From NCBI GenBank assembly GCA_965276665.1, contig OZ255620.1, positions 1,922,001-1,986,000 on the forward strand: a DNA stretch of 64,000 nt, read 5' to 3'. The notes beneath the pieces are model-generated. The model ran no database searches. It saw only the letters and a list, made by a program, of their open reading frames with translations, and was not told the origin of the DNA. This DNA is from CAWGJC01 sp965276665. Its GTDB lineage: Bacteria; Pseudomonadota; Alphaproteobacteria; Acetobacterales; Acetobacteraceae. This document shows, piece by piece, positions 16,141-24,933 of this stretch; positions within the stretch are counted from its first letter, which is position 1; each line of letters opens with the position of its first letter. The position numbers were made by a program, and so were the translations under genes.

Positions 16141-16436
16141 GCGGCTCTCAACGCCTTCTGAACCGCCTTCGGGTTGCGGTCGATGATGAGGAGGTAGGCG
16201 CGGGTCGGCCCCTCGGGGACACGGCGGCCCTGCTCCCAATGCCGCAGGGTGTTGATGCTGAACCCGAACCGTCCAGCAAACTCCTCCTGGGTCATATCCA
16301 GCTTGGCGCGGATCGCTTTGACGTCGATATCCTCGGGGACGTGGACGCCGTAAAGGCTGGCGTCCGCCGTTCCCTCGGCATAGGCCAGCGCCTCCCCAAG
16401 CCCGCGGCGGATGCTGTCGGTAACCTTGCTCGTCAT
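16137..16436 (-). CDS. XRE-family HTH antitoxin-like protein (HigA/NadS type)
   Basis: A 99-residue DNA-binding protein: MTSKVTDSIRRGLGEALAYA, then VHVPEDIDVKAIRAKLDMTQ, EEFAGRFGFSINTLRHWEQG and RRVPEGPTRAYLLIIDRNP. This is the HTH_3 domain found in antitoxins that partner RelE/HigB toxins and repress their own operon. It sits 36 bases downstream of a toxin-like gene in the same direction, the usual HigB-HigA order. The sequence appears intact although its toxin partner is scrambled. Confidence 0.8.
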   Translation of the reverse strand: MTSKVTDSIRRGLGEALAYAEGTADASLYGVHVPEDIDVKAIRAKLDMTQEEFAGRFGFSINTLRHWEQGRRVPEGPTRAYLLIIDRNPKAVQKALRAA

Positions 16437-16472
16437 CGTGATCTCCTCGCGTACGCTCGACCAGCAGCGCGG

Positions 16473-16784
16473 TCAGGTGGCAAAAATCGGCGGTCGGCTT
16501 GGCTGATCGGCCCGTTCGTTCTTGGCGTAGGCGGTCAGGGCGAAGATCGGCATGGCGTCGCTGTGGTAGTAATAGACCACAGCGCGCCGCCCCACTTGCC
16601 GCGTCCCTCCAAGGCCCAGCGTAGCTTTCGCACGCCGCCGGTTCCAGGAAATCAGGTCGCCGGCTAGTGGGTTGCGGGCGAGATAATCGACCAGCAAACC
16701 GCGCTCCTCGTCATCCATGATGCGCCGCGTCGCGGCCAGGAACTCGGGCGTCTCGACGACGCTGACGGGGACTGGCCTTGACAT
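16473..16784 (-). CDS. RelE/HigB-type toxin with an out-of-frame core
   Basis: About 103 residues starting MSRPVPVSVVETPEFLAATR, which matches HigB/RelE-like mRNA interferase toxins, and ending HSDAMPIFALTAYAKNERAD, also typical. The middle (ISWNRRRAKATLGLGGTRQV) does not match. The +1 frame over the same bases spells PGTGGVRKLRWALEGRGKWG, the conserved toxin core. An inserted base near 16655 and a lost base near 16580 therefore compensate each other. The protein is full length but its catalytic segment is altered, so it is probably inactive. A sequencing or assembly error would give the same picture. Confidence 0.65.
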   Translation of the reverse strand: MSRPVPVSVVETPEFLAATRRIMDDEERGLLVDYLARNPLAGDLISWNRRRAKATLGLGGTRQVGRRAVVYYYHSDAMPIFALTAYAKNERADQPSRPPIFAT

Positions 16785-16852
16785 GGCGGACGCTACTCCA
16801 ATGGACGATATGGTGCAAGGATCGTGGTAATCCAATGCATGAGGCTATACGG

Positions 16853-17041
16853 CTAGCGCGGCCCAAACAATTCATCGAGGATGTCGCCAAACCACGCCTC
16901 GAACACGTCCACCTCGCGTTCGGTGACGGGCACGCACTCCGGCCAGCCGTCGATTATGCGCCAGCCGATAAGGTCGTGCTTCACCGGCTGCCCGGGCCTG
17001 CGTTCAGGCGTGGCGGCATAATTGTAGAGGTCAGCCGATCA
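16853..17041 (-). pseudogene. Orphan C-terminal fragment of an unknown gene
   Basis: A minus-strand frame without a start reads ADLYNYAATPERRPGQPV, then DLIGWRIIDGWPECVPVT and EREVDVFEAWFGDILDELFG before a TAG at 16853. Composition and wording look coding, but I do not recognise the family. It sits between the toxin-antitoxin pair and the relaxase, so it is likely part of the same decayed mobile element. Confidence 0.4.
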
Positions 17042-17362
17042 CGGCGGCGTGGATACACCGCGCCCGGCGAGGTGCGCGTGGACGGTTCATCTGGGACAAG
17101 TGGGTCACGCCCAGTCGGGTGGAAATGGCCGCCAACGTGTCGTCGTGGAATCGGCGGTCAAGGCGTGCAAATCGGACATTTATCGTGCTGGTAAGGATAG
17201 GGAGCGCTTTGCCCGCAACGAGCCTTATGCGCTTGGCGAGCCTCCGCCGGGCCGGGGACGCGCGGTCAAGGCCGCTAGCCGCGAAGCGGTGGCGCGGAAC
17301 GCGCCAGCCTCGACGGCGTGGCTCCGGTCCGGCCCCCTCGACAACAAGCGTGTAGGGCGGGG
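17042..17362. other. Unassigned region downstream of the relaxase
   Basis: Open frames run on both strands through these 320 bp (for example minus 17031-17399), but none has a recognisable domain or ribosome site. In related elements small transfer genes follow the relaxase; here nothing can be assigned. Confidence 0.4.
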
Positions 17363-19324
17363 CTAAAGTCCAAGCCCCCGGCTTTGTCCGAACGTCCAAT
17401 CGATCCCGCCGCCGGGCATGGCAACCCCAGTGATTTGGCTGCCAATGCGTTGGTCCAGTGCGGACTGCCAGGGCACGAGGCTGAAGCCGAGACCCCCACT
17501 GGGATTAAAGGTTTCGATCATGGCGAACTTGCCGCTGCCGAGATTGGTCGCGCCGACGAGCGTGCCACTGACATAGCTTCCAACCTCCGCTGGCCTGAAG
17601 GCAAGGCCGAGTGCCCTCGCCATCTCGGGACCGACGCGGGCGATTTCCTGCTGCTCCAGTCGTGACAGAAGGTCCTTGGGCGCGCGGACGCCGCCTTGAG
17701 GCGTGCGTGACGCGAGGCCGTGCTCGACCAGGCTGTCCTTCCGCCGCTCCATTGCGCGGCTGACCTCGCTCCCGAACCCGGCTTGGGTCAGCGGCGTCCG
17801 GTTGGGCGAGACCAGCTCCCGGTCGAGCCAAGTCGCGCCGGCGCTGGTGATCTGCCGTTCAAGATCAAAGGTGGAGAGGACGCGGAAGTTCATCCTTCGG
17901 CTCTGCGCAGTGTCATAGGCCGTCGCCCGCGCCTCATAGTCGGCGGGGATGGTCCAGCGGTCGCCGTCCAGCCGTTCGACGATCCCGGCCCGCCGGAGCG
18001 CTTCCAGCCGCCGAACATGGCTCCCGATATAGCCGTCGAAGTCGCCGCCGGGGACGCGGACATGGCCGTCCACGGCCATGTCCCGATGCTCACTCGGGCG
18101 ATAGACGCCTGTATCCGCCGCCATGGCGGCGATGTTGCGGTCGGAGGCGCGTGGCTCCCCAGGCGAGCGGCCGATCTCCACGATGGCCCCCATCGGCGCA
18201 TCCTGGGCAACCGCCTTGTCACCCAGCGCCACGTGATGCGTGCGGCCGTCCACGCCGTCCACGATCAGCGCCACCCGGTCGCCCAACTCGTCGGTCAGTC
18301 GCTTGCCGATCACGCGACCGATCACCGGCTGCGTCATCTCCTCGCCGTGGAGAACATAACGGTCCGTTCCACGCTCCAGGCCCCGGTCGGTCAGTGCGCA
18401 GTTGATGGCCTTCACGATATCGCCGCCCTCGCGCATCGTAGGCTCCAGTTGTTCGGAGATGGTCCAGACCCCCGGCACGGCTTCGGCGGCCAGCCCATAC
18501 CGCGCAAGGGTCTGCAATCGGCCAAGCCGCAGCGTCTGGTCGAAATCGGCGCGGACGTGGCCCGCCTCGGGACGGAGGTCGAGCACCTTCTCCCTGGCCT
18601 CTTCGATCATCGCCCGATCGATGCGCGTGAACCGGTCGGCGGCAATCTCGGCGCGGCGTTTCTCGCGCAGTTCCAGGTCGCTCTCCGGCCCCAGTTCCAG
18701 CGTCGCCCGTTCCTGGGCGCGCAGGCGTACGCCATCGGTGATGTAGTCCTGGGCGATGATCAGGTCGCGGCCGAGCTCGTCCTTGCCCCGAATGACGACG
18801 TGGCTGTGCGGATGGCCGGTGTTGTAGTGGTCCACGGCCACCCAATCGAGCTTGGTGCCGAGGTCGGTCTCCATCTGACTCATCACGTCGCGGGTGAACC
18901 CGCGCAGGTTAAAGAGCCGGTCGCCATCCTCCGGCGCCACGATAACGCGGAAGGAATGCCGGTCGCCCTCGCCGCGCTCGACGAACGCCTTGCCGTCTTC
19001 CTGGTCGCGCTCTGGCCCGTAGAGCTGACCACGCTCGCCGTCACGGGTCGTGCCGTCTCGTTGGATGTAGCGCAGATGGGCGCCGGCCGCCCCGCTGCCG
19101 GCGCGGTGGCGGACGATCCGCGCCTTCACCACCACCCGCCGCTGGCGCTGGCTGGGGGAGCGCTCCGCGGCCTGCCGCTTCAACCGGTCGGCGACCGCCT
19201 GGCCCCGGCCGATCCGCGAGCACCTTCCCTTCCCGGCGGACCCTCCGCGCCGCTCCCCGCCGCTCAACTGGGCCTGGGTCAGCGGACCGCCATTGGCCTT
19301 GGCCGCCGCCTTCATCACCTGCAC
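17363..19324 (-). CDS. Relaxase/mobilisation nuclease, DUF3363 type
   Basis: A DNA-nicking relaxase for conjugative transfer (VirD2/TraI-like), 653 readable residues. RIVRHRAGSGAAGAHLRYIQ and RHSFRVIVAPEDGDRLFNLR lead to the metal-binding HUH motif GHPHSHVVIRGKDELGRDL. The DUF3363 half follows (LTDELGDRVALIVDGVDGRT, WLDRELVSPNRTPLTQAGFG). No good start lies in this frame. ATG 19416 in another frame reads MSRKDAYDFRPR, and the family's GRIRDQGRASGRRSQSF resumes in this frame near 19378, which indicates a 1-base deletion. The gene is probably inactive and belongs to the decayed integrative element. No oriT or type IV secretion genes are present. Confidence 0.82.
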   Translation of the reverse strand: MQVMKAAAKANGGPLTQAQLSGGERRGGSAGKGRCSRIGRGQAVADRLKRQAAERSPSQRQRRVVVKARIVRHRAGSGAAGAHLRYIQRDGTTRDGERGQLYGPERDQEDGKAFVERGEGDRHSFRVIVAPEDGDRLFNLRGFTRDVMSQMETDLGTKLDWVAVDHYNTGHPHSHVVIRGKDELGRDLIIAQDYITDGVRLRAQERATLELGPESDLELREKRRAEIAADRFTRIDRAMIEEAREKVLDLRPEAGHVRADFDQTLRLGRLQTLARYGLAAEAVPGVWTISEQLEPTMREGGDIVKAINCALTDRGLERGTDRYVLHGEEMTQPVIGRVIGKRLTDELGDRVALIVDGVDGRTHHVALGDKAVAQDAPMGAIVEIGRSPGEPRASDRNIAAMAADTGVYRPSEHRDMAVDGHVRVPGGDFDGYIGSHVRRLEALRRAGIVERLDGDRWTIPADYEARATAYDTAQSRRMNFRVLSTFDLERQITSAGATWLDRELVSPNRTPLTQAGFGSEVSRAMERRKDSLVEHGLASRTPQGGVRAPKDLLSRLEQQEIARVGPEMARALGLAFRPAEVGSYVSGTLVGATNLGSGKFAMIETFNPSGGLGFSLVPWQSALDQRIGSQITGVAMPGGGIDWTFGQSRGLGL

Positions 19325-19416
19325 GACGAAAGACTGCGACCGGCGCCCACTGGCGCGGCCCTGATCGCGGATGCGCCCGCGCGGGGGCGAAAGTCATAAG
19401 CGTCTTTCCGGCTCAT

Positions 19417-19856
19417 GGGCGATAGGTCGAACGAGCGCCGTCACCGGACAAGCCTACACCAGCCGACGTCGTACAAACGGGTGCAAAAACAAAGGATTGG
19501 CATGGTCAGCGATCCGCTCCGCCAGCCGCAGGCAGAGAACCAGTGTGCAGACAAAGGCTTACCGGGAAACGACAGTTCCTTTAATCTTGCTCTCATCTCC
19601 AATTCCGTAAAACACCGCCCAGTCAACGCCACAATACTATCGGCACCATGGCCACGGCCAACTCCCTTCGGCTATTAAAGCGGCCAATATTCGACCGTCA
19701 CTCGGCGCTGGGTTTGCTTTTTTGCCGCACCTCAACCGTCTACGAGCGATCCCTCGACTTGCAATTGCGCCGCTAGAATCCTGCGCCAGATCGGCCGGCT
19801 TGCCGCGCTAATCAGCGTGACGGAGACGTCAGCCTCGGCCCGTCAGCAAGCTTCCG
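19417..19856. other. Intergenic region, lower GC, no gene seen
   Basis: About 440 bp between the relaxase start and the end of hsdR. It is more AT-rich than its surroundings (for example TTTGCTTTTTTGCC near 19710). No ORF with support, tRNA or clear repeat was found. It may contain the boundary between the mobile element and the restriction operon. Confidence 0.5.
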
Positions 19857-22800
19857 TCAGGCCCAGATCATATCGTCCGCCAAGCCCTCCGCCTGTTCGA
19901 TAACAAGGTCTATCGCAGCTTTTTGCAGGTCTGGAGGATAACCGTATCGCGCCAAAAGTTTGCGAACTTCGAGGCGCATTTTCGCGCGAACCGACTCTTT
20001 GCGGGTCCAGTCAATCGTCTGCGACCGGCGAATTTGCGCAACAAGTTGCTGGGCTAGAACGCGCAAATCTTCGACGCGCATCAGCTCACGTGCAGACCCG
20101 TTCTCTGCCAGAGCCGTGTAGAAAGCCATCTCTTCCGAATTCAGCCCAAGCTGCGATCCGAGCTTCGTCGCCTCGTCGATCTCGCGCGCGAGGGCGATCA
20201 ACTCGTCAACTACCTGCAAGCTGTCCACTGCGCGGTTATGATACCTTCGCATCGCTTCATCGAGGCGTTCGGTGAGCAAGCGAGCTTGCACAATATTGGA
20301 CCGCTCACGCCCCGCAATCGCGTCTGCGAGGAGCCTGCGGAGCGCCTCGATTGCGAGATTGCGCTCGGGTATTGCGCGCACGCCTGCGAGGAACTCCTCG
20401 GACAGCACTGAGATGTTCTGTGTCGCGAACCCGGCAGCCGCAAACACGTCCAGGATTCCATCGGAGACCACCGCGCAAGACAGGAGCTGTTGGATTCGCT
20501 GCTCGGCCCCGGCTCGCCCGTCGCCGCCATTTCCGCGCGTGCGTCGGGTCAAGTTGGCCCGCGCGGCGATCAGAAGCGCCACGTCGTCGCGCGCGCGCGC
20601 CGCCTCTTCGGTTCCGGCCGCAAGCGCGAAGGCCGTTTCGACCTTTGCCACAGCCTCGACGAACACGGCGCGCTTATCACTAGCAAGGATGTGCTCGACG
20701 CACGCTTTGAGCACATCGATGCGTTCGGCGGGTGTGCGCGTGGCGAAACCGATCCAGGGGGATGGACCGAGCAAGGCCTGCGCTTCCTCCAACCGCCGCG
20801 CCAACTCCCGCACGGCCGCTTCCACATCGAAAGCCGCCTCCGGACGGTCGCCCGCATAGCGCGCGAGAGCCTGCTGCAACTCGGCGCCGATGCCGAGATA
20901 ATCAACGACAAGGCCGCCCGGCTTGTCGCCGAAAACGCGATTGACGCGCGCGATTGCCTGCATGAGCCCGTGCCCGCGCATCGGCTTATCGATGTAAAGC
21001 GTGTGCAGCGACGGCACGTCGAACCCGGTCAACCACATATCGACGACGATCACGACATCGAGCCCGGAATCGGCGCGCTTGAACCTCTTGGCCAGCGCCT
21101 CGACGCGGGCGGGCGTGCGCCGATGCGGCTGCCACGCAGGTGGATCCTCGGCGGAGGCCGTCATCACGACCTTCAGGCGCCCATCCTCGTCGCTGCTCGG
21201 ATTTTCGCCCGCCCAGCTGGGCCGCTCGGTCAGCAGCGCGTCATGCAGTGCGACGGCAATCCAGCGTTTCGCCGCCACGATCATCACCTTGCCGCCGCCC
21301 ATGCCCTCGAACCGGCGGTCGATATGTTTTGCAAGGTCGGCGGCGACGGCGGCGAGTCGCTCCGGTGCGCCGATCAGCGCATCCAATCGGGCGAGCTTCG
21401 CCTTCCCAGCCTCGATTGCGGCACCATCGCCGTCGGTCAGCACTTCACCGAGATCGTCCAGTTCCGACCGTTCGTCGTCGCTCAGATCATAGTGCAAACG
21501 GGCAAGGCGCGCAGTGTAGTGAATCGGCACCGTGGCGCCGTCCGCCACCGACTGGCGCATGTCATAGCGATCGACGTCATCGCCGAAGATGGCACGCGTG
21601 TCGCGGTCCTGCGCGGCGACGGGCGTGCCAGTGAAGCCCACGAAAGTAGCGTTCGGCAGCGCCATTCGGACATAGGCTGCAAAGCCGAGGCTCTGGCGAA
21701 CACCGTCCGGGCCGACGACAAGCTTGGCCCTGAACCCATATTGTGTTCGATGCGCCTCGTCCGCGAGCACGATGACGTTCGCGCGGTCGGTCAACAGAGG
21801 GTGATCGCCGTCCTCGCCGCGGAACTTCTGGATTGTCGAGAATACGATGCCGCCGGCCGTGGTGGTCAACAGCCTTCGAAGATGGGCGGTGTTGACCGAG
21901 CGCACCGGCGTCGCGAGCAGCGCCGCGGCGTGCGCAGAGAATGTCGCAAAGAGCTGCTCGTCGAGGTCGTTCCGATCAGTCAGGATCAGGATCGTCGGGT
22001 TGCTAAGCCTGGGATCGAGCTGGAGCGCCCTTACCAGCAGCAGCATCGTCAGTGATTTTCCCGAGCCCTGCGTGTGCCACAATACGCCGCCACGATGATC
22101 TCCGCTTGTGCTCGACGCAGCGGCCACCCGCTCCCGAGCGGCAGTGACGGCTCGTGCTTGGTGGTAGGCGGCGATCTTCTTCGAGACCACGCGCCCCTCG
22201 TCGGTTTCGAACGCGATCAATCCGAGCACATGGCCGATAAAGCGGCTTGGGAAACAGAGGGTGCGGAGTACGCCTTCCAGATCGCTCGCCCCGCCGACGA
22301 CCTCGCCCGGCTCCGTCCGCCAGGGAGCGAAGCGGTCAATCCCTTGCGTCAGCGTCCCAACCCGCGCGGTCAGCCCATCCGAGATAATTTGCACAGCGTT
22401 GACGCGGAGAAGTTCGGGAGCAACGTGCTCGTAGTTGCGAAGCTGCGTGTGGGCGCGCAGCAGCGGGTCTGGGTCCAGCGGGCTCTTGAGTTCGATGAGA
22501 CCGAGCGGCAGACCGTTGACGAACAGGGCGATATCAGCGCGCACACCGTCCCTTTCGCCTTTGACCGCATACTGGTTGGCGGCAACGAACTGATTCAGCG
22601 CGATGTCATCCGACGCGACGAGGCGGAGCGGCACGGTGCGAGTCGCGCCGCGGGCATCGCGGAACGCGACCGGAACGCCATCCACCAGCAGCTTATGGAA
22701 AGCACGGTTGTTCTCGATTAGATCGCCACTGGGACTGGCGCGGACGGCGGCGAGGGCGGTTTCGACTATCGACTCATCAGCATCGGGATTGAGGCGCGCC

Positions 22801-22991
22801 AGTGCGGCGCGGAGTTCGGCGGTGAGGATCGCGTCGCGCCAGTCGGTCCGCGCGTCCAACCGCCCGCCGGGCGCGATGTCGGCACCCCTGATCACCCGCC
22901 AACCGGCAAGATCGAGCCACGATAGCGCGGCGAGTTCAACCGCCTCCTCGTCCAGACGGACTTGGTCGCGATCTGGGACAGCTTCGTTCAT
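19857..22991 (-). CDS. hsdR: Type I restriction endonuclease, R subunit
   Basis: Motor and nuclease subunit (1044 residues) of a type I restriction-modification complex: it translocates DNA by ATP hydrolysis and cleaves unmethylated DNA far from its site. The N-terminal nuclease shows RADIALFVNGLPLGLIELK (PD-ExK). The SF2 helicase has GVLWHTQGSGKSLTMLLLV (Walker A), VIVLADEAHRTQYGFRAKL (DEAH), FVGFTGTPV and VVDMWLTGFDVPSLHTLYID. The C-terminal helical part contacts the MTase. ATG 22991 overlaps the stop of the Abi gene (ATGA), so it is the last gene of the hsd operon. Length and motifs are intact. Confidence 0.95.
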   Translation of the reverse strand: MNEAVPDRDQVRLDEEAVELAALSWLDLAGWRVIRGADIAPGGRLDARTDWRDAILTAELRAALARLNPDADESIVETALAAVRASPSGDLIENNRAFHKLLVDGVPVAFRDARGATRTVPLRLVASDDIALNQFVAANQYAVKGERDGVRADIALFVNGLPLGLIELKSPLDPDPLLRAHTQLRNYEHVAPELLRVNAVQIISDGLTARVGTLTQGIDRFAPWRTEPGEVVGGASDLEGVLRTLCFPSRFIGHVLGLIAFETDEGRVVSKKIAAYHQARAVTAARERVAAASSTSGDHRGGVLWHTQGSGKSLTMLLLVRALQLDPRLSNPTILILTDRNDLDEQLFATFSAHAAALLATPVRSVNTAHLRRLLTTTAGGIVFSTIQKFRGEDGDHPLLTDRANVIVLADEAHRTQYGFRAKLVVGPDGVRQSLGFAAYVRMALPNATFVGFTGTPVAAQDRDTRAIFGDDVDRYDMRQSVADGATVPIHYTARLARLHYDLSDDERSELDDLGEVLTDGDGAAIEAGKAKLARLDALIGAPERLAAVAADLAKHIDRRFEGMGGGKVMIVAAKRWIAVALHDALLTERPSWAGENPSSDEDGRLKVVMTASAEDPPAWQPHRRTPARVEALAKRFKRADSGLDVVIVVDMWLTGFDVPSLHTLYIDKPMRGHGLMQAIARVNRVFGDKPGGLVVDYLGIGAELQQALARYAGDRPEAAFDVEAAVRELARRLEEAQALLGPSPWIGFATRTPAERIDVLKACVEHILASDKRAVFVEAVAKVETAFALAAGTEEAARARDDVALLIAARANLTRRTRGNGGDGRAGAEQRIQQLLSCAVVSDGILDVFAAAGFATQNISVLSEEFLAGVRAIPERNLAIEALRRLLADAIAGRERSNIVQARLLTERLDEAMRRYHNRAVDSLQVVDELIALAREIDEATKLGSQLGLNSEEMAFYTALAENGSARELMRVEDLRVLAQQLVAQIRRSQTIDWTRKESVRAKMRLEVRKLLARYGYPPDLQKAAIDLVIEQAEGLADDMIWA

Positions 22992-23641
22992 TCGTCCGGC
23001 TGCCAAGTTGCCAACGTGCTGTCGTATTGCTGGCGGTCCAGTATGAAGAGTATTTGGCTTGGTTGATACACGCCATCGAGGATCGCAACCGGCCCGTGTT
23101 CCTCGTCAAGCCAGTCGTTGAAGTCGGGTGCAGCCTCGAAAGGTGCTTCGTCGATTTTAACCACGGGCCGTTGGGCGCACGCGGCTTCAATTACGAACGC
23201 GACCAGCGTGTCGCAAAATCCGCCAAGCATAGCAGCATGGCGACGTTCCAGCTTCGGCCAGTCAAAGTGCGGCCCGTGTCGCAAGCCTTCGATGTTGCTC
23301 AACTCGGAGAGCGCACTCACCGCACCGCTCAAGCCGCCGAACAGCTTTTGCAGGGTCGTCTTGATGTCTGTGGCGCGCGGATGGCCGTCGAGCCGCATGT
23401 CGAGTGCATCAATGATCGCGCGTATCTGCTGCGGGAAGTCGCGACCGTTCACATGCGTAAGGCTCATCTCGTCGCAGAGTGTCCGCGCGACGGCTTCCAG
23501 CAGCGTTCGCGCTTCGGCGACGCACTGGTCCGGGCGCGCCTCGATGTTTGTCTCGATCGCCAGGACATGTGTGGAGAGTCGGGCCTGCCAATCCGGCCGG
23601 CTAACCATTACCGCGCGCAGTTGCTGAAGCTGATAGGGCAC
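22988..23641 (-). CDS. Abi-C family protein embedded in the type I RM operon
   Basis: A 217-residue protein with the abortive infection C-terminal domain pattern: EARTLLEAVARTLCDEM, the middle segment IKTTLQKLFGGLSGAVSALS, ELSNIEGLRHGPHFDWPKLE and a helical end (AMLGGFCDTLVAFVIEAAC). Abi-C proteins occur in phage-abortive systems and as accessory genes in type I and III restriction loci. It starts at GTG 23641, two bases after the hsdS stop, and overlaps hsdR by 4 bases, so it is co-translated with them. Its biochemical role is unknown; it could modulate restriction or act as a back-up suicide module. Confidence 0.75.
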   Translation of the reverse strand: MPYQLQQLRAVMVSRPDWQARLSTHVLAIETNIEARPDQCVAEARTLLEAVARTLCDEMSLTHVNGRDFPQQIRAIIDALDMRLDGHPRATDIKTTLQKLFGGLSGAVSALSELSNIEGLRHGPHFDWPKLERRHAAMLGGFCDTLVAFVIEAACAQRPVVKIDEAPFEAAPDFNDWLDEEHGPVAILDGVYQPSQILFILDRQQYDSTLATWQPDE

Positions 23642-23643
23642 AG

Positions 23644-24933
23644 CTATACGCCAGCCGTGATCGTCTCGGCATCGCGCACGCGCAACTCGCCCGAAATGAG
23701 CTTCGGCAGGAGCGTGTCGCGCAGTGCAGCAAGAGTGTTGCTTTCTTCGCCCAGGACCTTCAATCGCTGAAATATAGGATCGACCAGCTTGCCGAAGACG
23801 CTCACGACTGGCTCGGGTGGGATCGCAATCTCCCAGCGATCCACGGCATCGGCCTGCACACGCTGACGGCCGGACGTGCCCGACATTGCCGCGATCAGGT
23901 GCGCACGGAAGGGTTCGTGCCGGGCGATCAGGTATGGCAGTGCGCGCGGAATGTTAGCGTGCGGACGAAGCACAATGAACTCGGTGGAACCCCAGCCCAC
24001 GGCGCCCTCGGACAAGCAATCGATCAGGGCGGTCTTGCCATTCTCCAAGCAAGGCGTGATCCGCGCGATCAGCGTATCGCAATTGGTGAATCGCGCGCCC
24101 GAGCCGGCCGGCCTTTGTGTGACGCGCGTGACACGAGAACCCGAGGTTGGCAATGCTGCCATATCAACGTAGGGTGTTGTAATTGCGTTATCGAGCCGGT
24201 TCTTAGGGTTTATCGCCGCAAACTTCGAGATCGTGCCCATTGTCCACCCCTCTGGTATGCCATCCCGGTTCAAGGCAGTGGGAAAGAGGGCGGCGAGCGG
24301 CGCGGAAAGGCCCGGAGTCTCGCCAGCGATGTTGCCGCGTATATGATCGAAATCTACAAACCAGCTTTGGAACAGCGTCCGCGCGATCCCCTCCAACGTC
24401 CCCGCCATCCGCCGATTAAGCGCGATTTTGTCGTCGAGAGCGGAAAGGAGTTTGACGATAAATCTTTGCTCCTGCACTGGCGGCAGCACAATCGGGAACT
24501 TAGGAAAGTCGAGCAAGTGGATACGATCAACTGTGCTTCCCGGCTTCGTGTTAGCGCGGAGCACGTTCTGGAATTCCGGTGCAATGTAGTAGTAGAGCAA
24601 ATATTCTGGAACGACTCGTGATCTGTCTGCACGCGCCAAAGCCAGCCGGCGCCCGAGGCAGCATCGAAAATCAGCGGGGATCAAGGCTGCTTGCCCGATG
24701 CGTGTTTCATAAGAAAAGACAAGGTCGCCGGTCTTCGGCACGACACGCCGTGTCCAATCTGCAAAGGTCTCTTCAGACACACAGCGGGTAACGCTTAGGT
24801 TCAGTCTGCCATTGTCGAGCGCGTCGATCCCTAAGAATACTGGTCCGCTCGTCTGTGTAGGCGGTGTGGCGTGCGGTCCATCGTAAATTGTAGCGACCGA
24901 GCCGATCGGGATGGTCGGCCACTCACCACGCAT
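23644..24933 (-). CDS. hsdS: Type I restriction-modification specificity subunit S
   Basis: Determines the bipartite DNA target. The 429 residues contain two target-recognition domains, each followed by a conserved helix. TRD1 is GEWPTIPIGSVATIYDGPHA to RANTKPGSTVDRIHLLDFPK, then LPPVQEQRFIVKLLSALDDK. TRD2 is IPEGWTMGTISKFAAINPKN to MSGTSGRQRVQADAVDRWEI, then IPPEPVVSVFGKLVDPIFQR and a C-terminal TLAALRDTLLPKLISGEL. The two-TRD layout is complete. It overlaps hsdM by 11 bases. Low similarity between TRDs is normal; the recognition sequence cannot be predicted from this alone. Confidence 0.94.
   Translation of the reverse strand: MRGEWPTIPIGSVATIYDGPHATPPTQTSGPVFLGIDALDNGRLNLSVTRCVSEETFADWTRRVVPKTGDLVFSYETRIGQAALIPADFRCCLGRRLALARADRSRVVPEYLLYYYIAPEFQNVLRANTKPGSTVDRIHLLDFPKFPIVLPPVQEQRFIVKLLSALDDKIALNRRMAGTLEGIARTLFQSWFVDFDHIRGNIAGETPGLSAPLAALFPTALNRDGIPEGWTMGTISKFAAINPKNRLDNAITTPYVDMAALPTSGSRVTRVTQRPAGSGARFTNCDTLIARITPCLENGKTALIDCLSEGAVGWGSTEFIVLRPHANIPRALPYLIARHEPFRAHLIAAMSGTSGRQRVQADAVDRWEIAIPPEPVVSVFGKLVDPIFQRLKVLGEESNTLAALRDTLLPKLISGELRVRDAETITAGV

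Noticed and set aside
17720..22055. Long plus-strand open frames at 17720-19399 and 20490-22055
   Set aside because: They mirror the relaxase and hsdR genes, whose minus-strand frames carry clear conserved motifs.
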